From Pseudarthrobacter raffinosi (GTDB taxonomy: Bacteria; Actinomycetota; Actinomycetes; Actinomycetales; Micrococcaceae): a stretch of DNA of 64,000 bases. Where the stretch lies: NCBI RefSeq assembly GCF_023913735.1, contig NZ_JAMXBH010000011.1, positions 62,001 to 126,000 on the forward strand, in the 5' to 3' direction. The notes beneath the pieces were generated by a model. That model had not been told where the DNA came from and ran no database searches. It saw nothing but the letters and a program-made list of their open reading frames with translations. The stretch's first letter is position 1; every line of letters starts with the position of its first letter. A program made the position numbers and the translations under genes. Below, piece by piece: positions 7,781-16,859 of the stretch.

Positions 7781-8497
7781 GTGACCGTGTACAGCAGCTC
7801 AGCGAACGTCTCCGAGCGGGCCACCGCTGCCCCCTCGCTCGCGATCTCCACCGTCATTTTCGCCCTGCGGCCCAGCGAATCCTCGGGCCGGCCTACCCTT
7901 TGGCTTCCCCTGGTCCGCAGGATTCGCGAGCCGTACAAGGACCTTTGGGCCCTTCCCGGCGGACCGCTGACGCACGTTGAATCCCTGCAGGATGCCGCGT
8001 CCCGGAACCTGCAGGAAACCACCGGACTCACACCGAGCTACCTGGAGCAGCTCTACGCGTTCGGCGGCCTGCACCGCTCACCCACCCAGCGTGTGGTGTC
8101 GATCGTCTACTGGGCGCTGGTCCAGCCCACCGAGGCCGCCCTGGCCGACGAATCGGAGAACGTGAAGTGGTTCCGGGCAGACAAGGTGGGGGACCTGGCC
8201 TTCGACCACAACGCCATTGTTGAGTACGCGCTCCGGCGCCTGCGGAACAAGCTGGCCTACGGTTCCGTGGCCTACCACTTCCTGGGGGAGTACTTCACGC
8301 TCGCCCAGGTCCGGGAGGTCTATGAAGCCGTCCTGGACACCCGGCTGGACCCGGCCAACTTCCGCCGCCAGCTCAAATCCACGCCGGAGATCGAAGAAAC
8401 CGGCGAATACCTCCAGGGCGGCAAGCACCGCCCGCCACGTCTTTACCGCTTCACCGGCCGTCCTGGCCTTGACCCCGATAACAGGAGCACACCATGA
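7781..8497 (+). CDS. nrtR: NrtR, Nudix-related regulator of NAD synthesis
   Basis: A 238-residue protein with an N-terminal Nudix fold (about residues 18-145) and a C-terminal winged-helix part (YFTLAQVREVYEAVL...NFRRQL), the NrtR architecture. The Nudix box reads G-x5-E-x7-RNLQETTGL; two of the catalytic acidic positions of the REUxEExGU core are Asn and Thr, so it probably binds an ADP-ribose-type ligand rather than hydrolysing it. The start is GTG 7781 with AGGGAG seven bases upstream. It overlaps nadA by ATGA, so it is translated with the NAD genes it is expected to repress. Confidence 0.88.
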   Translation: MTVYSSSANVSERATAAPSLAISTVIFALRPSESSGRPTLWLPLVRRIREPYKDLWALPGGPLTHVESLQDAASRNLQETTGLTPSYLEQLYAFGGLHRSPTQRVVSIVYWALVQPTEAALADESENVKWFRADKVGDLAFDHNAIVEYALRRLRNKLAYGSVAYHFLGEYFTLAQVREVYEAVLDTRLDPANFRRQLKSTPEIEETGEYLQGGKHRPPRLYRFTGRPGLDPDNRSTP

Positions 8498-9816
8498 GCA
8501 GCGTCAACACAGCCATCCAGCTGATCACGCGCGAACAAGCCGAAAGCGCGGCCCGAAGCGCGGCAGCAGGCAAAACAGCATCCACCTGCAGCCCGGCGCT
8601 CGCCAAGGGCCCGTGGGAATACGACCTTGCCGAAGCCCTCGCGGGTGCCCCTGCCTACGGACCCGGCGCCTCCAGCGCGGACGTTGCCCCGGCCGCCACG
8701 CCGCGCCAGGGCCAGCTTCCGGAGGAATACAAGCTCGCCAGCGATGCTGAGCTCGATGTCCGTATCCGCGCGGCCAAGAACAAGCTCGGGGACCGGGCAG
8801 TGATCCTCGGCCACTTCTACCAGCGCGACGAAGTCATCCAGTACGCAGACTTTGTGGGCGACTCCTTCCAGCTGGCCAACGCCGCCCTGACCCGGCCCGA
8901 CGCCGAAGCCATCATTTTCTGCGGCGTGCACTTCATGGCCGAGACCGCGGACATCCTCTCCACGCCGGAACAGGCCGTCATCCTGCCCAACCTCGCCGCC
9001 GGCTGCTCCATGGCGGACATGGCGGACACCGACTCCGTGGAGGAGTGCTGGGAACAGCTCGAAGAGATTTTCGGTACCGAGGCCGACGCCGAGGGGCGGG
9101 TTCCGGTCATTCCGGTCACCTACATGAATTCCTCCGCCGCCCTGAAGGCCTTCTGCGGCCGGAACGGCGGCATCGTCTGCACCTCATCCAATGCCAAGGT
9201 GGTCCTGGAATGGGCCTTCGAACGCGGCCAGAGGGTCCTCTTCTTCCCTGACCAGCACCTGGGTCGCAACACCGCCAAAGCCATGGGTGTGCCGCTGGAG
9301 CAGATGCCCATGTGGAATCCGCGCAAGGAACTGGGCGGCAACGACGAACAGGCCCTGCTCGATTCCCGCGTGATCCTCTGGCACGGCTTCTGCTCGGTCC
9401 ACAAGCGCTTCAACGTGGGCCAGATCGAAAAGGCCCGCGCCGAGTTCCCCGGCGTCAACGTGATTGTGCACCCCGAGTGCCCCATGGAGGTGGTGGATGC
9501 CGCCGATTCAGCCGGCTCCACCGACTTCATCAAGAAGGCCATCGCAGCGGCCACCGAACCGACCACGTTCGCGATCGGCACGGAAGTGAACATGGTGAAC
9601 CGGCTCGCGGCCGAGTACCCCCAGCACACCATCTTCTGCCTGGACCCGGTGATCTGCCCCTGCTCCACGATGTACCGCATCCACCCCGGCTACCTCGCCT
9701 GGGTCCTGGAGGAACTCGTCGAAGGCCGCATCGTCAACCGCATCAGCGTGGACGATTCCGTCCAGGACAACGCCAAGACCGCGCTCGAGCGCATGCTCGC
9801 CTCGCGTCCGCTGTAG
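8494..9816 (+). CDS. nadA: Quinolinate synthase A
   Basis: A 440-residue NadA that condenses iminoaspartate with dihydroxyacetone phosphate to quinolinate using a [4Fe-4S] cluster. It has an N-terminal extension of about 75 residues, low in conserved motifs, as in other actinobacterial NadA proteins. Cluster-type cysteines are visible in IFCGVHFMAE, HPECPMEV and CPCSTMYR. GHFYQRDEVIQ and SSNAKVVLEWAF are conserved family blocks. ATG 8494 overlaps the nrtR stop, which suggests translational coupling. The cysteine desulfurase at the end of the operon is a likely source of sulfur for its cluster. Confidence 0.95.
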   Translation: MSSVNTAIQLITREQAESAARSAAAGKTASTCSPALAKGPWEYDLAEALAGAPAYGPGASSADVAPAATPRQGQLPEEYKLASDAELDVRIRAAKNKLGDRAVILGHFYQRDEVIQYADFVGDSFQLANAALTRPDAEAIIFCGVHFMAETADILSTPEQAVILPNLAAGCSMADMADTDSVEECWEQLEEIFGTEADAEGRVPVIPVTYMNSSAALKAFCGRNGGIVCTSSNAKVVLEWAFERGQRVLFFPDQHLGRNTAKAMGVPLEQMPMWNPRKELGGNDEQALLDSRVILWHGFCSVHKRFNVGQIEKARAEFPGVNVIVHPECPMEVVDAADSAGSTDFIKKAIAAATEPTTFAIGTEVNMVNRLAAEYPQHTIFCLDPVICPCSTMYRIHPGYLAWVLEELVEGRIVNRISVDDSVQDNAKTALERMLASRPL

Positions 9817-9869
9817 CCCGTCCGCTGTAGTCCAACTCCTGTAACACCGGAAATCGAAACGAGCCCCAC

Positions 9870-11681
9870 ATGAGCGCAGAGAGCCCAGCCGGTGGTCCGG
9901 CACCCCGGCGGCTGATCGTCGTCGGGAGCGGCATTGCGGGACTGTACGCCGCGTTGCTTGCCGCCGAGGCCGGCGCCGAAGTGGTGCTGCTGACCAAGGG
10001 CGCGCTCGCGGACAGCAATACCTACCACGCCCAAGGCGGCATCTCCGCCGTCCTCGACGAGCCCGCGCCCGGGGACACTGTGGCCGCGCACATCGCAGAC
10101 ACGCTGAAGGCCGGAGCCGGGCACTGCGACGAGGAGGCCGTCCGCGTGCTCTGCACGGAGGCCCGGCTGGATATCGCCGGCTTGGAACGCTTCGGCGTGC
10201 GTTTCGACATGGACGACGACGGTGACCCCTCGCTGGGTCTCGAGGCCGCCCATTCCGCGCCGCGGATCCTGCACGCCGGCGGCGACGCAACCGGTGCCGG
10301 CGTGGCCAGGGCACTCATCAAGACCGCCCTGGATGCGCAGGCGGCTGGCCGGATCCAGGTCATCGGGCACGCCCAGGTCATCTCCCTGTCGCAGAGCGAA
10401 GGCCGTGTGGCAGGCGTGAATTTCCTCCACGACGGGCGGGAACTCGGCATCCATGGCGATGCCGTGCTCCTGGCCACCGGGGGAGCCGGCCAGCTGTTCG
10501 CCCAGACCACCAACCCTGCCGTGGCTACTGCCGACGGGCTGGCACTCGCCTGGCGGGCCGGAGCCGCAGTGGCAGACCTGGAGTTCTTCCAGTTCCATCC
10601 CACCTGCATGGTGCTCCCGGCCGATGCCCTCGAGGCCGCTGGCAACGGCACTGAACCCCTCCTGATTTCCGAAGCCGTCCGCGGCGAAGGCGCCATCCTG
10701 CTGGACGCCCACGGCGAACGTTTTATGCCCGCCTACCACGCCGACGCAGAACTTGCCCCGCGCGACGTCGTCTCCCGCAGCATCGCCCTGCACCTCGCGA
10801 CCCTTGGGGATCCAAACGGGCACGTTTTCCTTGACGCCATGGTGGTCGAAGCCCGGAGGGGCGAGGGCTACCTGGCCAAGCGGTTCCCCACCATCACCCA
10901 ACGCACCCGCGAAGCCGGCGTCGACTGGACCCGCGAACTCGTCCCCGTGGCCCCAGCCGCGCACTACTGGATGGGTGGGGTCCTTACCGACCTCTACGGG
11001 CGGACCTCGGTGCCTGGGTTGCTTGCCGCCGGTGAGGTTGCTTGCACCGGCGTTCAAGGGGCTAATCGGCTTGCCAGCAACTCTCTCCTTGAAGGACTTG
11101 TCTTTGGGCGGCGGGCAGTCTCCGCATTCTTGAGCGACGGCGCGGGTTGGGTGTCGCCCGACGCTGCTCCTCCGCGTGCTGTCTCGGCCGCTGGCGGCCT
11201 CCCCTTGACGCACGCTTCCGGAGCACCCTCGGACGACGATTCGGCGCTCCCGTTGGGTGCGGCTACTGACGAGCCGGCCCTCAAGGTGCCAGCCTGGGAG
11301 TTTGAGACCGTTCCGTCGCCTGGGCCTGTCGAGACGTCGTTTGTTGAGGCGGAGCCGTTTTCTCGGGTGGCGCTTCGGCGGTTGATGACTGCCAACGCCG
11401 GGGTGATCCGGAATGGGTCGTTGTTGCGGGAGGCAGGGGCCACTCTGGGCTCCTGGGCCGTCGTCGAACCCTCTGAGAATGTTCCTGATTCCCTCGATCC
11501 TCGGGAGCATGAGGATGCCAATCTTTTGTTGGCTGCGCAGTTGCTGGTGCATGCCGCGCGGGAGCGGCTGGAATCCTTGGGGGCGCATTACCGCAGTGAC
11601 AGCGTGCCCGCGGATGCCGCCGTCGAACATTTTGATAAGCGTTACACCATGAGCCGGAAAGCGAGCCTCGTCCATGACTAG
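9870..11681 (+). CDS. nadB: L-aspartate oxidase
   Basis: A 603-residue flavoprotein that oxidises L-aspartate to iminoaspartate for NadA. The FAD-binding GSGIAG is at residues 19-24; NTYHAQGGISAVL and HYWMGGVLTDLYGR are succinate dehydrogenase/aspartate oxidase family blocks. It is about 60 residues longer than the E. coli enzyme because of a low-complexity linker (about residues 425-485) between the capping and C-terminal helical domains. Codon choice from about 11020 on uses more T/G third positions than the rest of the gene. The 3' end overlaps nadC by eight bases. Confidence 0.95.
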   Translation: MSAESPAGGPAPRRLIVVGSGIAGLYAALLAAEAGAEVVLLTKGALADSNTYHAQGGISAVLDEPAPGDTVAAHIADTLKAGAGHCDEEAVRVLCTEARLDIAGLERFGVRFDMDDDGDPSLGLEAAHSAPRILHAGGDATGAGVARALIKTALDAQAAGRIQVIGHAQVISLSQSEGRVAGVNFLHDGRELGIHGDAVLLATGGAGQLFAQTTNPAVATADGLALAWRAGAAVADLEFFQFHPTCMVLPADALEAAGNGTEPLLISEAVRGEGAILLDAHGERFMPAYHADAELAPRDVVSRSIALHLATLGDPNGHVFLDAMVVEARRGEGYLAKRFPTITQRTREAGVDWTRELVPVAPAAHYWMGGVLTDLYGRTSVPGLLAAGEVACTGVQGANRLASNSLLEGLVFGRRAVSAFLSDGAGWVSPDAAPPRAVSAAGGLPLTHASGAPSDDDSALPLGAATDEPALKVPAWEFETVPSPGPVETSFVEAEPFSRVALRRLMTANAGVIRNGSLLREAGATLGSWAVVEPSENVPDSLDPREHEDANLLLAAQLLVHAARERLESLGAHYRSDSVPADAAVEHFDKRYTMSRKASLVHD

Positions 11682-12546
11682 CCTGACCCTCCCCGCAGCA
11701 CCCGTCCGGGACATCCTGGAGCGGGCCTTTGCCGAGGACGCGCCCAGCGGCGACATCACCTCCCAGCTGCTGATCCCGGCTGACGCCCGCGCCACGGCAG
11801 TGCTCAACGCCCGCGTGCCCGGCATCTTCAGCGGTGGAACGGTGTTCCGCGACGCCATGAAGCACATTGATCCGGAGACTGACGTGAAGTTACTGCTTGC
11901 AGACGGTGAAGCGTTCGACGCCGGCACCCATCTCGCGCGGGTGAGGGGCAGCGCCCGCTCCGTGCTGCTGGCCGAACGGGTCGGGCTGAACCTGGTCCAG
12001 CGCATGAGCGCCATCGCCACCAAGACCGCGGAATTCGTAGAGCTTGTCGAAGGTACCAAAGCGCGCATCACCGATACCCGCAAGACCACCCCCGGCCTGC
12101 GCGTGCTGGAGCGCTACGCGGTGCGCTGCGGCGGGGGAGCGAACCACCGCTACAGCCTCTCCGACGCCGTGCTGGCCAAGGACAACCACCTGGCCGTCAT
12201 GACCGGCGGCGACCCCGCCAAGCTCACCGCCCTGCTGGTCGCGGCCAAGGCCCAGCTGGGGCACACGACGCATTTCGAGGTGGAGGTGGACAGCGCCGAG
12301 CAGATCGAGCCTGTTCTCGCCGCGGGCGTGGACACCATCATGCTGGACAACTTCACCCTCGAGGAGCTCCGTGCAGGCGTCAAGCAGGTGGCAGGGCGCG
12401 CCATCGTGGAAGCCAGTGGCAACGTCAACCTCGGCACCGTGGCGGACATCGCGGCCGCGGGCGTGGACGTCATCTCCATCGGTGGCCTCACGCACAGCGT
12501 GGCTGCCCTGGACCTGGGCCTTGACGTCGAACTGAGGGCCGGCTGA
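11674..12546 (+). CDS. nadC: Nicotinate-nucleotide pyrophosphorylase (quinolinate phosphoribosyltransferase)
   Basis: A 290-residue enzyme converting quinolinate and PRPP to nicotinate mononucleotide. Family blocks are clear: EDAPSGDITS at the N-terminus, TRKTTPGLRVLERYAVRCGGG with the substrate-binding Arg/Lys residues, KDNHL, and the C-terminal EASGNVNLGT and ISIGGLTHS phosphate-binding turns. ATG 11674 lies inside the last codons of nadB. The length is normal for the family and all catalytic blocks are intact. Confidence 0.96.
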   Translation: MTSLTLPAAPVRDILERAFAEDAPSGDITSQLLIPADARATAVLNARVPGIFSGGTVFRDAMKHIDPETDVKLLLADGEAFDAGTHLARVRGSARSVLLAERVGLNLVQRMSAIATKTAEFVELVEGTKARITDTRKTTPGLRVLERYAVRCGGGANHRYSLSDAVLAKDNHLAVMTGGDPAKLTALLVAAKAQLGHTTHFEVEVDSAEQIEPVLAAGVDTIMLDNFTLEELRAGVKQVAGRAIVEASGNVNLGTVADIAAAGVDVISIGGLTHSVAALDLGLDVELRAG

Positions 12547-12553
12547 TTCGGCC

Positions 12554-13711
12554 ATGATCTTCCTTGACGCCGCCGCCACCACGCCCGTCCGCCGCGAAGT
12601 CCTCGAGGCCATGTGGCCCTACCTAAGCGGCGAGTTCGGCAACCCCTCCAGCCACCACACCCTGGGCGAGGCCGCTGCGGCTGCGCTCGCAGGCGCCCGC
12701 GCCGCCGTGGCTAAGGTGCTCGGCTGCCGCCCCGGCGAGGTCACGTTCACCTCCGGCGGAACGGAGGCGGACAACCTCGCGGTCAAGGGCATCGCCCTGG
12801 CCCGGCAGGCCGCGGACCCGAGGCTCAACCGCGTGGTGATCAGCGCCGTCGAACACCCCGCCGTGGAAGAGTCCGCCCGGTACCTGGAGCGGTTCCACGG
12901 GTTCACCATGGATGTGGTTCTGGTGGACAGCGCCGGCCGGGTGACGCCTGAGGCGCTCGCGGCCGCGCTCCGGCCGGAGACCGCTCTGGTCAGCATCATG
13001 TACGCGAACAACGAGGTGGGCACCATCCAGCCGGTTGCGGAACTGGCTGCAGTGGCCACCGCGATGGGCATCCCGTTCCATACCGACGCCGTCCAGGCCG
13101 CCGGCTGGCTGCCCTTGGACGTTAAGGCGCTGGAGGTGGATGTCCTGAGCATTTCCGGCCACAAGCTCGGCGCACCCAAGGGCTGCGGCGTGCTGTACGT
13201 CCGCGGCCGGACCCGCGTCGAGCCCCTGGTGCACGGCGGCGGGCAGGAACGCGGCCGGCGGTCGGGGACCGAAAACGTGGCAGGAGCAGTGGCGCTGGCC
13301 ACCGCCCTGACGCTCGCCCACGCCGAACGGCCGGAACTGGCCGCCCGAGTGGCAGGGCTCCGCGAAGACTTCATCGCCACCATCCTGGACACGGTCCCGG
13401 GAGCCCTGCTCACCGGGCACCGGACGGAACGGCTGCCGTCAGTAGCGTCGTTCTGCTTCCCCGGCACCAGCGGCGAATCCGTGCTCTTGGAGCTGGAGCG
13501 GCAGGGCGTGGTGTGCTCGAGCGGTTCGGCGTGCGCCGCCGGCTCGGACGCGCCGTCGCCGGTGCTGACCGCGCTGGGCTATGACGCCGAGGTCGCGCAG
13601 ACAGCTGTGCGGTTCAGCTTCACCTCAACGGTGACATCCGAGGAACTGGAGCAAGCGGCGGCAGCCGTGGGCACCGCCGTCGGGAGTGTCCGGACCCTCG
13701 GCCGCAGCTAG
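12554..13711 (+). CDS. Cysteine desulfurase (NifS/IscS-like) in nad operon
   Basis: A 385-residue fold type I PLP enzyme. SISGHKLGAPKG holds the PLP lysine, TSGGTEADNLA and HTDAVQAAGWL are cofactor-binding blocks, and CSSGSACAAGS has the catalytic cysteine in its mobile loop. It follows nadC by only seven bases. In several bacteria a NifS-like enzyme (called NadS) sits with nadA and helps build its [4Fe-4S] cluster; that role is the best reading here. General Fe-S or thio-cofactor supply is the alternative. The ribosome site is weak, in keeping with coupling to nadC. Confidence 0.9.
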   Translation: MIFLDAAATTPVRREVLEAMWPYLSGEFGNPSSHHTLGEAAAAALAGARAAVAKVLGCRPGEVTFTSGGTEADNLAVKGIALARQAADPRLNRVVISAVEHPAVEESARYLERFHGFTMDVVLVDSAGRVTPEALAAALRPETALVSIMYANNEVGTIQPVAELAAVATAMGIPFHTDAVQAAGWLPLDVKALEVDVLSISGHKLGAPKGCGVLYVRGRTRVEPLVHGGGQERGRRSGTENVAGAVALATALTLAHAERPELAARVAGLREDFIATILDTVPGALLTGHRTERLPSVASFCFPGTSGESVLLELERQGVVCSSGSACAAGSDAPSPVLTALGYDAEVAQTAVRFSFTSTVTSEELEQAAAAVGTAVGSVRTLGRS

Positions 13712-13725
13712 CGACCCCCAACCTG

Positions 13726-13791
13726 CCCAACTATGTAGCGCTATCTGTCGTTTTGGAGGCTCAAAACGACAGATAGCGCTACCTACTTGGG
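13726..13791. repeat. Palindromic intergenic repeat, copy 2 (66 bp)
   Basis: A 66-bp imperfect palindrome beginning CCCAACTATGTAGCGC and ending GCGCTACCTACTTGGG; the arms include CTGTCGTTTTG/CAAAACGACAG around a GAGGCT-type centre. It lies between the convergent cysteine desulfurase and GtrA genes, so it could end both transcripts. It is related to the copies at 5869 and 35707. Confidence 0.75.
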
Positions 13792-13809
13792 AGAGCGTAG
13801 GGGAGCGGT

Positions 13810-14301
13810 TCAGATGTGGCGGGCGCGGCGGAAGATCCAGTGCCGCAGCATCGTGAACCGCACGGCGGTGGCCACGAAGCCCGACAGGGTGGTGGTCCAC
13901 AGCTCATCGGACACGGTGGCGTCCGGGTGCAGCCAGTGCAGCACGCCCAGGCTGCCGCCGGTGATGACCAGCGCCACGACGATGACGATCACGCCGTTGA
14001 GGTGGTCGCGGGCCATCCGGCGCTGCCCGGAGATCTTGAACGTCAGCCTGCGGTTCAGTGCCGTGTTCATCAAAGACGTCAGCACCAGGGCGGCCGCGTT
14101 GGCCAGTTGCGGTCCCAGCCAGGGGCGCAGCAACGCATAGAGCGCCAGGGAGGTGGCGGTGCAGATAATGCCGACGCCCGTGAAGCGGAGGAGCTGCCGC
14201 ACCAGCGGAAACCTGAAGATTCCGCGGTAATGCTTGGTGGCTGGCGCACCGCGCGTGGGCTGCTGCGTCAGCTGGGCGGCGGGCGCAGCAGGGGTCTCCA
14301 T
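13810..14301 (-). CDS. GtrA-family membrane protein
   Basis: A 163-residue protein with four predicted membrane helices and the GtrA/PF04138 pattern: QLLRFTGVGIICTATSLALY in helix 1, a short NRRLTFK cytoplasmic motif after helix 2, and a basic C-terminus (RHWIFRRARH). GtrA-like proteins move polyprenol-linked sugars across the membrane or act as small partners in cell-wall glycosylation. No glycosyltransferase gene is adjacent, so the specific glycan is unknown. Confidence 0.85.
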   Translation of the reverse strand: METPAAPAAQLTQQPTRGAPATKHYRGIFRFPLVRQLLRFTGVGIICTATSLALYALLRPWLGPQLANAAALVLTSLMNTALNRRLTFKISGQRRMARDHLNGVIVIVVALVITGGSLGVLHWLHPDATVSDELWTTTLSGFVATAVRFTMLRHWIFRRARHI

Positions 14302-14318
14302 GGGTCAAGCCTGACATA

Positions 14319-15167
14319 TCAGGCCGGTGGTTCCTCCCAGGACGCCGCCTTGACCGGGTTGCTGAGCTCGCCAATGCCCTCCACGCGGCACACCACTGTG
14401 TCTTCGGGGTGGATGCGGGCACACTCTGCCGGGAAGCCCGTCAGGACCAGATCGCCGGCGTGCAGGGTCATAAAGGAGCTGAGGTAGACGAGGATTTCGT
14501 CCACCTTCCAGCCGAGATCGGTGCTGCTGGCGGCCTTCAGTTGGGTGCCGTTGTGGACGATGCTGATGGACAGGTCCGAGTCGTCGAGATCCGTCACGAT
14601 CCAGGGGCCCACGGGGGTGAAGGTGTCCTGGCTCTTGGCGCTGATCCACAGTTCGTCCGATTTCTGAAGATCGCGCGCCGAGACGTCGTTGCCGATGGTA
14701 AAGCCCAGGATGGCGCTGCGGGCCGTCTCCAGCGTAAGGCCGCGGACAGAACGGCCGACGACGACGGTCAGTTCCGCTTCCGGGTCCACGTAGCCCACCG
14801 TTGAGCTCAGTTCAATGGCGTCATCCGGGCCGATCACGCTCGATGCCGCCTTGTGAAAGGCCTGCGGCGGGAGGTCCCGGCCGGCCTGGCCGGTGTTGTG
14901 CGCCATGCTGAAGAGGTTGAGGGGGACCGACGGCGCCAGGAACGTAAACGAGTCCTGGTCTACTGCAGTGCCGGTTTCCCAGCCGGGCCGGGCCGGGTGG
15001 TTGGCGTTTGGACGGGACGCCCCGAAAGGGGATTCAACGACTGTCCAGGACCTGCCGGCGTCGGAGCCGAAGTCTGGGGCGTCTTTGGCCACGAAGAAGT
15101 GCTCGTCGGCAACAGCCGGGGACAGGGGGCGGACACGGGCAAGGCGGCGGGGAGCGCTGGCAGTCAT
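14319..15167 (-). CDS. Fumarylacetoacetate hydrolase family protein
   Basis: A 282-residue FAH-superfamily enzyme. Motifs of the C-terminal FAH fold are visible: EAELTVVVGR with metal-binding acidic residues, GFTIGNDVSARD, and LVLTGFPAECA in place of the usual TGTPxG. The N-terminal part differs from the second FAH gene at 52451, so they are not recent duplicates. Members hydrolyse C-C bonds in diketo acids or decarboxylate oxaloacetate; the substrate here is not determined. The gene is 17 bp from gtrA on the same strand. Confidence 0.85.
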   Translation of the reverse strand: MTASAPRRLARVRPLSPAVADEHFFVAKDAPDFGSDAGRSWTVVESPFGASRPNANHPARPGWETGTAVDQDSFTFLAPSVPLNLFSMAHNTGQAGRDLPPQAFHKAASSVIGPDDAIELSSTVGYVDPEAELTVVVGRSVRGLTLETARSAILGFTIGNDVSARDLQKSDELWISAKSQDTFTPVGPWIVTDLDDSDLSISIVHNGTQLKAASSTDLGWKVDEILVYLSSFMTLHAGDLVLTGFPAECARIHPEDTVVCRVEGIGELSNPVKAASWEEPPA

Positions 15168-15215
15168 GATGACATCCTACGTCCTCCGGCTGGCCGGTGG
15201 CCGGCTGCGGCAGGC

Positions 15216-15878
15216 TCAGTACAGCTCGCCCACCGGGATCTCCACAGCCAGGCGGTTGGACGGGCCGGGCAGCGGGCAGGCCCAAGCCTCGTTGTACGCG
15301 CAGGACGGGTTGTAGGCAAAGTTGAAGTCCAGGACAAACTCCGCGCCCGCCCCCGAGCCATGGACCCCGTGGAACGCGCCCTTGATGGTGTCCAGGAGGT
15401 ACCGGCCGGCGCCGTAGCTTCCACCGGGCTGGCCGGCCGTGGCGTCCCGGAACGGAACGAAGATTCCGCCGCCGTAGCCGTGCAACTTCCACACGCCGAG
15501 CTGGCCCAGCTCGGGAAGATCGAACGTGCCCAGCCGGACAAACCGGACCACGCCGTCAGTGGCGGTTTCCACGGTCATTTCCCGGCCGGCTCCCTCAAGG
15601 GTCAGCGGCACATAGAAGCGGTAGATAGGATCGTAATCGGCCGTCTTCAGGCCGGAGAACTGCGATTTGTCCCTAGCGCTGAGGGCCGAGGCCGGATGCG
15701 TTGCGAACATCCGGTCGCGTTCATGCCGCCAAAGGGAATGGGCCTCCGCCGGATCTTCAGCGGCAACCTTCCGTACCGTGTCGTACAGCGCAAACGTCCG
15801 CAGCCGCCAGTCCGCAATGTCGATGGCGGAGATGTCCGCCAGGCTCTCAAGGTCCGCGCCGTACTGCTCATCCGCCAT
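15216..15878 (-). CDS. DUF1684 domain protein
   Basis: A 220-residue protein of the DUF1684 family. Typical blocks are the N-terminal DWRLRTFALYDTVR, then GLKTADYDPIYRF, the glycine-rich FVPFRDATAGQPGGSYGAGRYLLD and the C-terminal FNFAYNPSCAYNEAWACPLPGPSNRL. The function of the family is unknown; the conserved Cys-bearing end and Gly-rich loop suggest a binding pocket. ATG 15878 fits the family N-terminus; the open frame continues upstream through the next gene's promoter and is probably not translated. Confidence 0.82.
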   Translation of the reverse strand: MADEQYGADLESLADISAIDIADWRLRTFALYDTVRKVAAEDPAEAHSLWRHERDRMFATHPASALSARDKSQFSGLKTADYDPIYRFYVPLTLEGAGREMTVETATDGVVRFVRLGTFDLPELGQLGVWKLHGYGGGIFVPFRDATAGQPGGSYGAGRYLLDTIKGAFHGVHGSGAGAEFVLDFNFAYNPSCAYNEAWACPLPGPSNRLAVEIPVGELY

Positions 15879-15972
15879 AGGCACCAGCCTAGTCCCTTGC
15901 GCGCGGGGAATGTCCGACGGCGACACGAGGCTCCGGCCCTTGTCCACCGTCGTCCGCCGATAGGCTGGCTGC

Positions 15973-16788
15973 ATGACACACAAGGCGGCAATGTGGGGAG
16001 TGCGGACGGTATCGCTGCTGATGGCCGGTGGACTGGCGGCCGGCTGCAGCGCGCCCAGTAACAGCGATTCGGCATGGACGGCGCAGCCGGAGACATCGGC
16101 CAGCCCAGGCTCCAGTACGAGCTCAACCGCCGGCGCTACCGGTTCCCCGTCGTCGGATCCTGTTGCCACAGCAGGTGCGTCGACGTCCGGAGCACCCGGC
16201 CCGGCCGCAACAGCTGCTGCCTGGAAGACCTTTACCGATCCGGCGAAGACCGTCAGCTTCGACCTGCCGGAGGAATGGATCGCCCAGTCCGTCACGCCCG
16301 AGGACGGGACATTGCCGGGTGCCCTGAAGATCGAGGTGAAAAAGCCGGACGGCACGGTGGTGGCCACACTGCGGACAGGACTGTCGCCGTCGTCGTCCGA
16401 GTGCCCCGAGACTGCCCGGAAACCGTACGTTGTGATCAGCAGCGTGCCGGTGGAGCTTCCCAGCCTGACGGGGGAAGGCACCATCGCCCCGCACGTGGTG
16501 TTCCGCGTCATCCAGGGCTACCGCTACTTCGGTTCCTACGGCATCACCAACATTGTGGGCGGGGCTGACGGCCAGGCCTGCGAACTGCGGAATGTGGTCC
16601 GTGGCCCGGCAGGAAAAGGGGACTACTCGTTCGGTGACCTGGGCGTCCTGAAGGCCTTCGCCCCGGATGAGAAGGTGGCCCCCGCGAAGGCGTTTGACAC
16701 CCTGGGCCAGGCCGAAAAGTACGTGGACGAGAGCTCGGAATTCGCGAACGTCCAACGGATGCTAATGTCTCTGGAGATCAAAAACTAG
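15973..16788 (+). CDS. Secreted lipoprotein of unknown function
   Basis: A 271-residue protein with a signal peptide ending in the lipobox LAAGC, a Ser/Thr/Ala-rich linker of about 60 residues and a compact C-terminal domain starting near KTFTDPAKTVSFDLPEEW. The domain is beta-rich and resembles domains that follow such linkers in many actinobacterial surface lipoproteins, but I do not recognise a named family. It has only two Cys residues in the mature domain (SECPE and QACEL), a possible disulfide. It is divergent from the DUF1684 gene. Confidence 0.75.
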   Translation: MTHKAAMWGVRTVSLLMAGGLAAGCSAPSNSDSAWTAQPETSASPGSSTSSTAGATGSPSSDPVATAGASTSGAPGPAATAAAWKTFTDPAKTVSFDLPEEWIAQSVTPEDGTLPGALKIEVKKPDGTVVATLRTGLSPSSSECPETARKPYVVISSVPVELPSLTGEGTIAPHVVFRVIQGYRYFGSYGITNIVGGADGQACELRNVVRGPAGKGDYSFGDLGVLKAFAPDEKVAPAKAFDTLGQAEKYVDESSEFANVQRMLMSLEIKN

Positions 16789-16859
16789 TCCTGCCCCTTG
16801 CCCCTCAACCCCAGGGCCAGCGCGGAAAGTTCTGCCACTACCTCACACCCCGGAGATAC

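Noticed and set aside
9690..12089. A 799-codon open frame antisense to nadA-nadB-nadC
   Set aside because: It is the complement of three well-supported genes, has no family motifs and shows the composition expected of an antisense frame in high-GC DNA.
15879..16511. Upstream extension of the DUF1684 frame
   Set aside because: It runs antisense to the lipoprotein gene at 15973 and lacks conservation; ATG 15878 fits the family.
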